Assembly (NCBI GenBank): GCA_013176395.1
Contig: JABMLP010000025.1
Span: 124,001 to 188,000, forward strand
Direction: 5' to 3'
Source of the DNA: Venturia oleaginea
Lineage: Eukaryota; Ascomycota; Dothideomycetes; Venturiales; Venturiaceae
Length of the DNA: 64,000 bases
Each line of letters opens with the position of its first letter. The stretch's first letter is position 1. The notes under the pieces were generated by a model. The model was not told the origin of the DNA, ran no database searches, and saw only the letters and a list, made by a program, of their open reading frames with translations. This document shows, piece after piece, positions 11,463 to 20,479 of this stretch. A program made the translations under genes and the position numbers.

Positions 11463-12887
11463 ACGTATTCCACCATCGAGTGGGTCAACCCATCGAGCGG
11501 GTCAGTTTATGCCAAGACCAGCTGCTCCCTTATCAACACAATATGTCTCAACAACAAAACGCGCAATCATCTAACAGAGAAGGCAGAATCCAGCTTGCCC
11601 TTTCTGCCTACAATACCCACCAATTCCGAAGCCTCCGGCGCGCTGCTGAGGCGTTTGATATACCTCCTTCAACATTAACTAGGCGATATAACGGAATTAC
11701 GTATCGCCTAGATACTCGCAACGCCCGACACAAGCTCACTACGACTGAAGAGCAGACAATTGTCCAATACATCCTCGACCTCGACTCGCGAGGATTCGCG
11801 CCCCGGCTGTGTGAGGTAGCAGATATGGCGGATAAACTACTGGGTGTACGCGGTGAAGAGCCAGTAGGGAAAAACTGGGCTGAGAGGTTCATAACGGGCT
11901 CAGATGAGCCCAAGATGGCCTTCAATCGAGCTAAGGATAGGATACAGGCTGCTTATTTTGGACGGCCATGAGAGCCATCTCAGCCAGGATTTCAAGGACT
12001 ACTGCCTCGAAAACAAGATTATAACCCTCTGCATGCCATCGCACTCGTCGCATATACTCCAGCCCCTTGACGTGGTCTGCTTCTCGCCGTTGAAGCGCAA
12101 GTACTCCCAACGCGTCCGGGACTTGGCACGCCGACGCGTGTACCATATCAACAAGGAAGGCTTTCTCCCTGCCTTCAAAGACGCGTTTTTCGACGTGTTT
12201 ACGAAAAGAGAACTGTCAAAAGGCTTTTGAGGCAGTAGGGCTAGTCCCTATCGACGCGCAGGTGGTGTTGGATCGCCTTGAAGTACGGCTACGAACCCCG
12301 CCAGAAACCCATCTCCCAGAAACGCCGTGGCAGTCCAAGACTCCAAGTAATACTTATGAATTTGGATCCCAATCCAAGCTCGTAAGCGAGTCTTTTACTC
12401 GGTCACCAGTTACTGCGCAGGCAGGCTTTTCCCAGCTTGTTAAGGGCGCTGAATTGATGCTACGCCAAAACGCTCTGCTTGTTGCGCGTAACCGCGAGCT
12501 TGAAGAGCAATTAGCAGTAACAACGAACCGAAAATGGCGCAAAAGGAAGTGGATCCAGCAAGGTGGTACTATTGAGTATGGGACTGCAGCAGCGCAGGTA
12601 GCTGCAGAGGCGTCTATAGCGCCTCAGGGATCAAAGAAGGCTCGTGGTAGTGGTGGTCAAGAAACAGCCCGACCAATTCAACGGCGCTGTAGGAACTGCG
12701 GCGCAGCTGGGCATAATGCGCGAACTTGTAAAAAAGATATCAAGATATCTTCTGAATCAGATAGCAGCACGACGGACTTAGAATCTATTGTTGATAGCGA
12801 TTAAATTGAAGAGTCGTAACATAAGTTGGTCGTACCAAGCCTTTTTGACCCGCTCGATGGGTTGACCCGCTCGATGGTGGAAGACGT
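11463..12887 (+). mobile_element. Pogo/Fot-like DNA transposon, internally deleted
   Basis: A 1425-bp element bounded by inverted repeats of about 43 bp. Each repeat holds two tandem copies of a CCATCGAGNGGGTCA-type unit and begins ACGT(A/C)TTCCACC. It is flanked by TA at 11461-11462 and 12888-12889, the target duplication expected of Tc1/mariner-pogo elements. It contains a broken transposase gene. The repeats are nearly perfect, so the ends could still be recognised by a related transposase supplied in trans; that is inference. Confidence 0.85.
11480..12804 (+). pseudogene. Pogo-like DDE transposase, deleted and frameshifted
   Basis: The N-terminal part (ATG at 11544, MSQQQNAQSS) has the psq-type HTH (RAAEAFDIPPSTLTRRYNG) and CENP-B-like second HTH (EEQTIVQYILDLDSRGFAP). 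Near 11940 the sequence jumps in another frame to LLILDGHESHLSQDF and LQPLDVVCFSPLKRKY, the second and third acidic positions of the DDE core. The central 150 or so residues with the first Asp are missing. A further one-base shift near 12215 separates the last part (12245-12804), which ends in a CCHC zinc knuckle (CRNCGAAGHNARTC) and an acidic tail. The enzyme cannot be functional. Confidence 0.85.
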
Positions 12888-12980
12888 TATGCCGAGCCTT
12901 TTTAGAAAGACTCTTATCAATTAAGGGGTAAGGATTAACTGATCTACGTGTTTCGGCTAGGTTCTGCGAGTTACTCCATT

Positions 12981-13024
12981 GGTCAATCAAAAGACTTGAG
13001 AATGTCCACGTTGATACACAAACC
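12981..13024 (+). repeat. Third copy of the MITE arm
   Basis: GGTCAATCAAAAGACTTGAG followed by AATGTCCACGTTGATACACAA closely matches the right arm of the MITE at 11171-11360 read in reverse complement. No partner arm was found nearby; the copy may have been separated by the chromovirus insertion or be a solo end. Confidence 0.5.
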
Positions 13025-13158
13025 ACAATACCACCCCATAAATTTCCTATTCTGTGATATGAAATCTAGATTAAATCAGAATCTCATAGACATTAGATGC
13101 AAATTTTTCGAAATTGCGTTGTTTTACGAGAGTGTATATTTAGTCCCCGGGATACTAC

Positions 13159-13362
13159 TGTCACGTTTGACCTTGGACTTGACTTGGAAGCATGACTTGA
13201 ATTCTATGGGATGTGCGAAGTTGTAAGGATGAGGAGCTAACTAAGAGGTAGAGACGAGTCTAAGTACTTGCGACCAGTCTCGCGCTAGACCTGATCGAGC
13301 AGAACCACCACATTTAACTACGTTTAACTGCATTCGAATACCAACATAGTTCGATCATGACA
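13159..13362 (-). repeat. 3' LTR of the chromovirus
   Basis: 204 bp, TG...CA ends, preceded by the ACTAC duplication. In the direction of transcription this is the downstream LTR. Confidence 0.95.
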
Positions 13363-13446
13363 GTACCCCCCAACAAGGCCGAGGCGCAATGGTTCAAACT
13401 GAACTATTTGGCGAGGTGACTGACAAACTTGAAGCATGATCGAATC

Positions 13447-14580
13447 CTAACCAGGCCTGTACCCGGTTGGTTTTGGTTTTCTTGGATATCTCTGGTGAAA
13501 TTCATCAACCGCGCTCTTTGCGTTGTGCAAGAATTGAAGGGGTTCCCATGTCGGTAAGTAATAGCCTTCCCATTTAACCTTGTAGTCAAATCTCTTCGTA
13601 GCTTTGTTGAATCGTGAATCAACGACTTCATCCAGGGTGTAGATTCCATCGTTTTCTTCAACATCGACGGGAGGAGGTTGCGAGTCATTCTGGTTTGGAA
13701 ACATCCTGTCGGAAGGGGGGTAGGCAGGGAGCAGTAGATTTGTATGAAAGACGGGATGGCAATGCATAGAAGTAGGGAGCTCGAGTTTGTAAGCGTCGTG
13801 GTCTAGGGCTTGTAGAATCTTGAATTTGCCGGCGAACTTGCAGTCGAACTTTTTGGATGGGCGCGTGGTCTTGATATTCTTGAGGTTTAGCCAAACCCAG
13901 TCACCAACTTTGTAGTTTGGAGAACCAAGCCGATGTTTGTTCTTGAAATATTCGTAGGTAGCGCTGGCGTGGCGGATCTCGTTGTAGCAAATCATCTCAA
14001 GGTTTGCCATGAAGTCAGCCATGGAATTAGCTTTTCGTGTCTCGGTAATTTCGTGGCGAGAGGCGTTACGGTCTGGTTGAATTGGCGCTTCCAATCCGGA
14101 GCGTGGATCGTAGCCGTAGGCGGCAAAAAATGGTGTGAGTTTTGTTGCATTGGAGGGTGTGTTGTTGATCACGAATTCGCAGAGTGGTAACCATTCGTCC
14201 CAATCATCTTGTTGATAATTGCAGTAAGCACGGATGTAGATTTCGACTTGGGCATTCGCTCGCTCGGTCCCGCCATCTGTCTCGGGGTGGAAACTGGTAG
14301 AGAGGCGGATTCGGATTCCGAGGCGTTTGCAGAGTACTTTCCAGAGGATAGCAACGAATTGGGATCCTCGGTCGGAGATAATGCTTCGAGGTAAGCCGTG
14401 GAGGCGGTAGACGTGTTGGAGAAAGAGTAAGGCGCATTCGCGGGCTTCTGGGAGTTTTTGGCAGGGGATAAGGTGCTTGATTTTGGTGAGGCGATCGACA
14501 ATTACTAAGAGGCAGGTATTACCTCCTTTGCGTGTAGCAGGTAAATCGGTAATGAAGTCCATCTGGATGTCTTCCCATCT
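13447..14580 (-). pseudogene. Chromovirus integrase core and chromodomain, after an in-frame TGA
   Basis: This is the continuation, in the same frame, of the pol frame that stops at 14581-14583. It has the integrase catalytic Asp (MDFITDLP), the second Asp (IISDRGSQF) and the Glu (HPETDGGTERANAQ). It ends with a chromodomain (YTLDEVVDSRFNKATKRF then DYKVKWEGYYLPTWEPL), which defines chromoviruses and directs integration to chromatin marks such as H3K9 methylation in studied relatives. Apart from the upstream stop the domain looks intact, so inactivation appears recent. Read-through of the TGA cannot be excluded. Confidence 0.9.
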
Positions 14581-17427
14581 TCATTGAGGGGCTTCGAGAG
14601 TGTTGAGGAGTCCTTGGTACATTAGGTTGCTCGGTTTTGCGCGTCGACAGGCGTCGCATCGTGAGACCCATTTGTCCGAGGTGGCGTGCATGCCATGCCA
14701 GTAGTAGAACTTGCGGAGTTTGAGGAAGTTGTTAGCTTTACCCGGGTGACCTGCGACATTACAGTCGTGGTTCGCTTTCAGAATGTATGCTTGTAGTGTA
14801 TCGTCTTGGGGAATAAATAGACACTTTTTATACCAAAGGCGGCCGTCGCGTTCTTCGCAGTCTTGCATCCGCAACGTTCGGTGGTGGGTTTTGCCGTCGC
14901 GTAGTTTTTTCAAGACTTCGCGTGGTTCTTTGTCTTTAGTCAACGCTCTAGCGTAGAGTTCTTCAAACTTGTCTTCGTCCCAAATAAGCTCTTCGTCGTC
15001 TGGGTCTTGCGAAGGGATGAATATGTCCGGAGGGGAGAACGGGGTGGTTGGGGTTTGTTCTTCAGCTACTGCGTCGTTGCTAGGTTTGTTCCATATATCG
15101 TTGAGGGGCTCAAGGGATTCGTCCCCGTCATTTTCGGAAGAGTCGCGGTAGTCTGGGTTTTTCTCGAAGTCTTGTGGAGAGGAGTGGTCACGAAGCGTAA
15201 CTGGGCATAATGAAAGATTGTGGACTTGGAGTGCTAGTTCTTTTCGAATCTTAGGGTCAAGTGTGTGGGGTTTAAGCATAACCTGTGACTGGTGCTGGAT
15301 ACGCGGGTCGGATACGTTTGAGGGGAGGTCTTGGGAGCGGCGGGTCAAGGCGTCGGGTTTCGTAGTATCTTTTCCTGGTCTCCATTTGATTTCGAAGTGG
15401 AATTGGGAGAGGAATTCGGCCCAACGGGCTTGTCGGCGAGTGAGTTTTTTGGTTGACATGTAGTATTCGAGGTTTCGGTGGTCTGTAATAACTTCGATCG
15501 GGTCTTCAGTTCCTTCGAGCTCTCCTCGCCACTCTTCAAATGCGCGAATGATTGCTAGGAGTTCTTTGTCGTAGATTTCGTAATTACACTCCTGGGGTGT
15601 GAACTTGTGAGAGAAGAAGGCGACGGGGTGTAGCAAACCGTCATTGCCGATTTGTGAGAGTACTCCAGCGCCTACCCAGTCGGAGGCGTCTGTTTCGACA
15701 ATACACTTCTTTGTAGGGTCGAAATGTGCGAGGATTGGTGCGGAGATGAAGGCTTCTTGGAGTTTATCAAAAGCGGCGCGCTGTTTTGGGCCGAAGTAGA
15801 ACGGCTTGTCTTTTTTCAGTAAGTCGGTAAGATGTTTCGCGGTGGAGGAGTAATTGAAAATAAAACGGCGGTAGAAATTGGCAAAACCGAGGAAGGATTG
15901 GACGTCATGGCGAGTGGTACAGTATTGCCAATCAATGATTGTTTTGACTTTGTCCGGGTCCATCCGGATTCCGTGGTCTGTGATAATTAAACCGAGAAAT
16001 TTGACTTCTGTCTGGTAGAATTCGCATTTGTCGATGTCGATTTTGAGTCCTGCTGCGTGCATTCGTTCGATAACCTGCCGCACTTGAATTTTATGCTCTT
16101 CGAGAGTTTCGCTGTAGATTAGGATGTCGTCGAGGTACGCGGTGCAGAAAACGTCGAGGAAGTCTTTAAGTTGTTCGTTAATATACGACTGCCAGGTCGC
16201 CGGGGCATTGCAGAGGCCGAAGTTCATAACTAGAGATTCGAACAGACCGAAGCGGGTTCTGAATGCAGTGAGAGGAACGCTGTCGGGGTGGACTCGGAGT
16301 GCGTTGAATGCTGAGATAATATCGATCTTCGTGAAGTACTTGGCTTTGCTGAGTTTGTCTAGGGTTTCGCGGAGTAAGGGAATAGGGTATCGGTTTTTTC
16401 GAGTAATCGCGTTGAGTTTTCGGTAGTCTACGCAGAATCGCAGACCACCACCTGGTTTTTTAACAAAGATACATGGGGAACTGACGTCGGACTGGCTTTT
16501 TCTGATAAAACCTTTTCCCAAATTCTCCTCCAGCCATTTCCGGAGGCATTTGAGTTCGTTCTGGGACATACCGTAGAGAGGAGCGTTGGGTAACTGGTCT
16601 TTCTTGTCTTCTTGAATTTCGATTTTGTGGTCGACGAGGCGTGAAGGGGGCAGTGAATCAGCAGCTTTTCTGTTAAAAGCGTGCGCGAGGTCGTGAAGGT
16701 CTTTGGGTAACTGGGGGCGAGGGTCTTTGTAATCTGGTTTCTTCGCCAGAAATTTATCGATATCTTGAATACTGATTGCGTAGATTTGAGCATTGGGCTG
16801 CTTAGAATTCCATTGAAAAGCGTGAGAGTTGGCAATCTTCCAATCGCGAGGAGAGTCCGGGGTTTCTTGAGGGGGTGCGCGGGCACCAAACGGGAGCGGG
16901 ATATACTCAACAGAGCCCTTGTGGCCCTGAAGACATTTCTTAGAACAGTGGGTACCGAAGTGAATACTACGATTCTCAAAATCGAGTTTCACACCGTGGA
17001 GGTTCATCCAGGGAGTGCCAAAGATGACTGCTGCGGAGCCGAGACGGGTAACAAAGAATTTCGTGGTTTCGAGGTGGTGTTCTCCGGTTCTGACGGAGAC
17101 GTGGATTTCGTGAGTAACGTAAGAGGGTGCAGAGGATGCCTGTTCGCCGTCAAAGGCTTTGAGGCGGCGGGGGTTTTCGAGGGGAATAAAGGGAAAGCCG
17201 TGGGATTGCGCAAAATCGAGGTCTATGAAACTTCCTGTGGCAAAGGAATCAGTAACGGCGAGGGTTTTGATCGATTCATTAAGTGTAATTGGGACTATGA
17301 TTGGTCTAGAGTCTACTGGTCCATCAATTTCTCCTGTTGATTTCTCTGAGTAACCTAGAACTGCCGAACTGATGTGAAGAACATGTCGTTTCGATTTGTT
17401 GTCGTGTCTCGATGAACGTCTTTTCAA
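14581..17427 (-). CDS. Chromovirus Pol: protease, reverse transcriptase, RNase H, integrase zinc finger
   Basis: About 948 codons from the end of gag to a TGA. In order: an aspartic-protease-like region with DSFATGSFID in place of the usual DSG(A/T); reverse transcriptase with YRKLNAITRKNRYPIPL and the YLDD catalytic box (TAYLDDILIYS); RNase H beginning IVETDASDWVGAGVLSQ; and an integrase HHCC finger (HDCNVAGHPGK ... CDACRRAK). The frame is open upstream through the end of gag and lies in the -1 frame relative to it. No ATG is available at the junction, so expression by -1 frameshifting is the simplest reading. Confidence 0.92.
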   Translation of the reverse strand: MKRRSSRHDNKSKRHVLHISSAVLGYSEKSTGEIDGPVDSRPIIVPITLNESIKTLAVTDSFATGSFIDLDFAQSHGFPFIPLENPRRLKAFDGEQASSAPSYVTHEIHVSVRTGEHHLETTKFFVTRLGSAAVIFGTPWMNLHGVKLDFENRSIHFGTHCSKKCLQGHKGSVEYIPLPFGARAPPQETPDSPRDWKIANSHAFQWNSKQPNAQIYAISIQDIDKFLAKKPDYKDPRPQLPKDLHDLAHAFNRKAADSLPPSRLVDHKIEIQEDKKDQLPNAPLYGMSQNELKCLRKWLEENLGKGFIRKSQSDVSSPCIFVKKPGGGLRFCVDYRKLNAITRKNRYPIPLLRETLDKLSKAKYFTKIDIISAFNALRVHPDSVPLTAFRTRFGLFESLVMNFGLCNAPATWQSYINEQLKDFLDVFCTAYLDDILIYSETLEEHKIQVRQVIERMHAAGLKIDIDKCEFYQTEVKFLGLIITDHGIRMDPDKVKTIIDWQYCTTRHDVQSFLGFANFYRRFIFNYSSTAKHLTDLLKKDKPFYFGPKQRAAFDKLQEAFISAPILAHFDPTKKCIVETDASDWVGAGVLSQIGNDGLLHPVAFFSHKFTPQECNYEIYDKELLAIIRAFEEWRGELEGTEDPIEVITDHRNLEYYMSTKKLTRRQARWAEFLSQFHFEIKWRPGKDTTKPDALTRRSQDLPSNVSDPRIQHQSQVMLKPHTLDPKIRKELALQVHNLSLCPVTLRDHSSPQDFEKNPDYRDSSENDGDESLEPLNDIWNKPSNDAVAEEQTPTTPFSPPDIFIPSQDPDDEELIWDEDKFEELYARALTKDKEPREVLKKLRDGKTHHRTLRMQDCEERDGRLWYKKCLFIPQDDTLQAYILKANHDCNVAGHPGKANNFLKLRKFYYWHGMHATSDKWVSRCDACRRAKPSNLMYQGLLNTLEAPQ

Positions 17428-18998
17428 CGAGACTGTGAGTTTTCCGAACTCGGGGTGTATGGGGCTGATCCGAAGCCGTAGCTTGTGGTGCTAGAAGAGG
17501 CGGTAGAACCTGAGCGTTCTTCAGGGCCTTGAGTGATCCGGGAAGTCTGGACGTTCTGTGGATACGCTCCCGATGCTCCTGACATACTCATATTGCTAAA
17601 GCTCATAGGGGGAATGAAGTTTCGAGCTCCGGAGTTGCCAAACTGCATGGGGTCACTGGCGAACTGGTTGGGAGTAGTGAACTGATTGGAGGGGCGTCCA
17701 CGCTGGGCTTTCTTAGGGCATACGGCGGCGACGTGCTTCTGACCATTAGGCATAATTACTACGGGCTCTCCGCAGTATCCGCAACGGTTGTTGGTCTTTC
17801 GCCATTGGATATTGGCGGCTTTCTCTTCCAGGGTCCAGGATGCAATTGGTTTCATCTGGAGAGACGGGAGGCAGGTACCTATGTCGGCGCCGGCACTACC
17901 GTTGAGGTTCATAACTGAAATGTCCATGGCATCTCCGAAAGCATGAGAAGTGGCGGGGGAGACTAGGAATGCGCGTTGGGATGCAGAGGGAGCGGTAGCT
18001 GATGTAGATGATCCTGAGAATACGGGAGCTTTTCGAGCTCGAGAGATTTTCTCGAATTGTTTCATGTTGGCTTCGCAGTTGTGGCACAGATCGATTAACT
18101 CCTCCAGTTTCTTTGTCGTAGGGACGTGAATCATTGCTTCGCTGAGTTCTGCGCTCAGGCCGTTGCGAAAGTTGACAATCATAAGTTGTTCCAAGGGGTT
18201 TGCGGGTTCTGAGACGTGAGGGAGGGTGATTCCGGCTTCTTGGAGTAGGCGTCGGAAGTCTGCGGCGTAAGTAGCAAATGTTCGGTTTGCCATCTTGTGG
18301 TTCTGCAGCTTATTCATAGCATCTTGAATATCGAAACGAGGAGCGTAGCTGTCGTTGAGTTTTGAGATAAATTCGTCGAGGGATTCAAAAGGCCATGAAT
18401 TCGTAGTTTCGTTGTAGTATGGGCGAATTGTGGATTTGCACTTGTCGTCAAGTCGATTGAAGGCGTAAGTAACTTGTGAGTTTACTGAAGGGAATGCTTT
18501 GGAGTCTGCGCTGAGTTTTATCCGGAGGCCTAAGAGCCAGCTCTTGTATTTGTTTTTATCTCCTTCCAAGATAGAGATGTCGCCTTGGGTTGGTCGAGGG
18601 GCGGAGATTTCGCGAGAAGTAACGCCCTGAAGTTCTGCTCGAATGGCGCGAGCTTCGTTCTCAGAGGCTTCGAGCTTGAGTTCTTGAATTGAACGGGACA
18701 TGGTATCCTGGTCTCGCTGGGCTGTGTTGAACATATGGGAGATGGTAGCTAAAAGCTGGAGGAGTGGGAGCGCCGAAGCGCGGTCGAGAGTAACGTGTGA
18801 GACTGGGACGTATTCATTTTCGTTGACTGAGGCTTCGTCCGCCGGGGTTGCAAAGGTAGCTTGGATCTTCTGAGTAAGGGTTGCTACGAGTCTAGGGGTT
18901 ATAAAGAAGTCGTAGAAGGCTAGGGGGTTTTCGAGAGTACTGTTTTCGAGGCTGGTAGTATCGTCCGCAAGGGAGGGAAGGTCGAGAATTCGGGGCAT
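17424..18998 (-). CDS. Chromovirus Gag
   Basis: 524 aa from an ATG at 18998. The middle part (about residues 150-330) matches the Ty3-type capsid pattern, with KYKSWLLGLRIKL and FATYAADFRRLLQEAG. Near residue 410 is an expanded knuckle, CGYCG...H...C, spaced CX2CX12HX4C, rather than the standard CX2CX4HX4C. The tail is rich in Ser, Gln and Asn. The stop TGA overlaps the pol frame. The structural role is to assemble the particle that packages the RNA. Confidence 0.9.
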   Translation of the reverse strand: MPRILDLPSLADDTTSLENSTLENPLAFYDFFITPRLVATLTQKIQATFATPADEASVNENEYVPVSHVTLDRASALPLLQLLATISHMFNTAQRDQDTMSRSIQELKLEASENEARAIRAELQGVTSREISAPRPTQGDISILEGDKNKYKSWLLGLRIKLSADSKAFPSVNSQVTYAFNRLDDKCKSTIRPYYNETTNSWPFESLDEFISKLNDSYAPRFDIQDAMNKLQNHKMANRTFATYAADFRRLLQEAGITLPHVSEPANPLEQLMIVNFRNGLSAELSEAMIHVPTTKKLEELIDLCHNCEANMKQFEKISRARKAPVFSGSSTSATAPSASQRAFLVSPATSHAFGDAMDISVMNLNGSAGADIGTCLPSLQMKPIASWTLEEKAANIQWRKTNNRCGYCGEPVVIMPNGQKHVAAVCPKKAQRGRPSNQFTTPNQFASDPMQFGNSGARNFIPPMSFSNMSMSGASGAYPQNVQTSRITQGPEERSGSTASSSTTSYGFGSAPYTPSSENSQSR

Positions 18999-19070
18999 AG
19001 TTGGTGAGGTTTGTCGGCTGCGTAGACAATAGCAGCCCGACTTTTATCGTGAAAAGGGATCCTTACAAAC

Positions 19071-19274
19071 TGTCACGTTTGACCTTGGACTTGACTTGGA
19101 AGCATGACTTGAATTCTATGGGATGTGCGAAGTTGTAAGGATGAGGAGCTAACTAAGAGGTAGAGACGAGTCTAAGTACTTGCGACCAGTCTCGCGCTAG
19201 ACCTGATCGAGCAGAACCACCACATTTAACTACGTTTAACTGCATTCGAATACCAATATAGTTCGATCATGACA
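19071..19274 (-). repeat. 5' LTR of the chromovirus
   Basis: 204 bp, one mismatch to the 3' LTR, followed by the ACTAC target duplication. It should carry the element promoter. Just inside it (19050-19070) no clear tRNA-complementary primer site was recognised. Confidence 0.95.
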
Positions 19275-19317
19275 ACTACAGTGTAAATGCCCCTAACGAT
19301 ATCCACCAACACTTTGC

Positions 19318-19723
19318 TGTTACGCAGAGGCTATGACTCAAAGTAATCTAGCTGGATTTGGCTAATCCGTACAGTAGGGTTAAAGTGGTCCGGGGCGACA
19401 ATTTCGTATCAAACAAGTGAAGTGAAGCGAAGCTTGCAAGATATAAGAGTCGTGAATTGTGCTAAGTAACTAGAAGCAATAGCGAAGTAACGAGAGAGTG
19501 AAGATACGAGACACTGAGGGAGCAGAGTCTCGTCCTTCATATCCTAAGAAATCCTAGCTCTTCAAATGAAGCAAATGAACCACACGTGATCTTATATCAT
19601 CTATGTAACGATCAACCAATCATAAGGAGATAGAATGGCATGCATTTGAATGCACATGAATGCAACCAAATACATCCGAATACAACCGAAGAAAGACATG
19701 TCTACGTGACAGTGTCCGTAACA
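19318..19723. repeat. Solo LTR of another retrotransposon
   Basis: 406 bp beginning TGTTACG and ending CGTAACA, with flanking pentamers TTTGC (19313-19317) and TTCGC (19724-19728) that match at four of five bases. The interior has no coding capacity and contains short repeats (AATGCA, CCGAATACA). The structure fits a solo LTR left by recombination, probably of a Ty1/copia-like element; the superfamily is inference. Confidence 0.7.
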
Positions 19724-19758
19724 TTCGCCCATAATGTTCCTAAATATTAACTCTTAAA

Positions 19759-20173
19759 ATGCGCTCGTCATTTTGCCTCTTACCAGCCATTCTTGCCGGC
19801 GTACAGCAAGCCTCTGGATCTGCTCTTCCGAATCCTCCTGACAACAATGTTGGACTCCCTGTTCCAGAAGCTATAAAAGTTGCCAAAGCTCCTAGTGCCA
19901 TTACGGAGACCTGCGGAATTTGTTATGCATATGGCGATAAAACTATCGTATGTTATACTAAATACTTTGGGCTATATAGTTATTTGACTCTGATATCGTG
20001 TCCTGTAGATAACAAATTGTCAAGGGAAGTTGGGCAAAAACTTTACAAGCTGCCTCACATGGTGTGTATCTGATTATGTTGTGCAAAAGCGCCGAATTTG
20101 CTGCGTATGTCCCAGCTCTCCGAACATTAGGGCCTTGCTAACGTGTTCGTAGAACGTCGATTGTCCGCCTTGA
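19759..20173 (+). CDS. Small secreted cysteine-rich protein (effector-like)
   Basis: Three exons, 19759-19947, 20009-20104 and 20153-20173, each joining in phase 0, give 101 aa. Introns are 61 and 48 nt with GTATGT donors and TAG acceptors; the second has a GCTAAC branch site. The protein has a signal peptide (MRSSFCLLPAILAGVQQASG, cleavage near residue 20-22), a Pro/Val-rich propeptide-like spacer and eight cysteines at positions 52, 55, 67, 78, 82, 94, 95 and 99. Small size, secretion, an even number of cysteines and a position 35 bp from a retrotransposon LTR are typical of fungal effector genes. No known family is recognised, so function is unknown; an antimicrobial or surface role is also possible. 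Confidence 0.72.
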
Positions 20174-20479
20174 TGGCTCTATTTGCAGTCTTCAGTAAAG
20201 AGAAAGATTGAGATTGATATTTTGGCGGTTTTTGTATCGCCCTTGACTTTAAACCATATCCAATACCAAACAGGTTATTCAGTCTAAACCCTTCCAGTTC
20301 ATATGTTAATCAGCTGTATCTATCCTACAAACCACTCTTAGCAATATATCCTGAGAACTAACCTCTTCCTACGAGCCTATCATCCCCTAAACTCTCCCCT
20401 CTCCCGCCAGATTTCTTATATTCGTTACCTTAGCTTCCCTCGTACTATTCCTAGTACTCTCTAGCCTCTCTACCCCTAC
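20174..20479. other. Intergenic, no feature recognised
   Basis: About 300 bp of T/C-rich sequence between the cysteine-rich gene and the end of the minus-strand pseudogene. It would contain the 3' ends of both. Confidence 0.5.

Larger units (their letters stand above)
13159..19274 (-). mobile_element. Ty3/gypsy chromovirus, full length, very young
   Basis: A 6116-bp element transcribed on the minus strand. Two 204-bp LTRs (13159-13362 and 19071-19274) start TGTCA and end TGACA and differ at one base by eye (C/T near the 3' side). The 5-bp target duplication ACTAC lies at 13154-13158 and 19275-19279. Order in the sense direction is LTR, gag, protease, reverse transcriptase, RNase H, integrase, chromodomain, LTR. 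A short G-run (GGGGGG) next to the 13362 LTR is a plausible polypurine tract. The only clear lesion is one in-frame TGA inside integrase. Confidence 0.96.

Noticed and set aside
19050..19070. Primer-binding site for the chromovirus
   Set aside because: No clear complement to a tRNA 3' end was seen next to the 5' LTR, so none is annotated.
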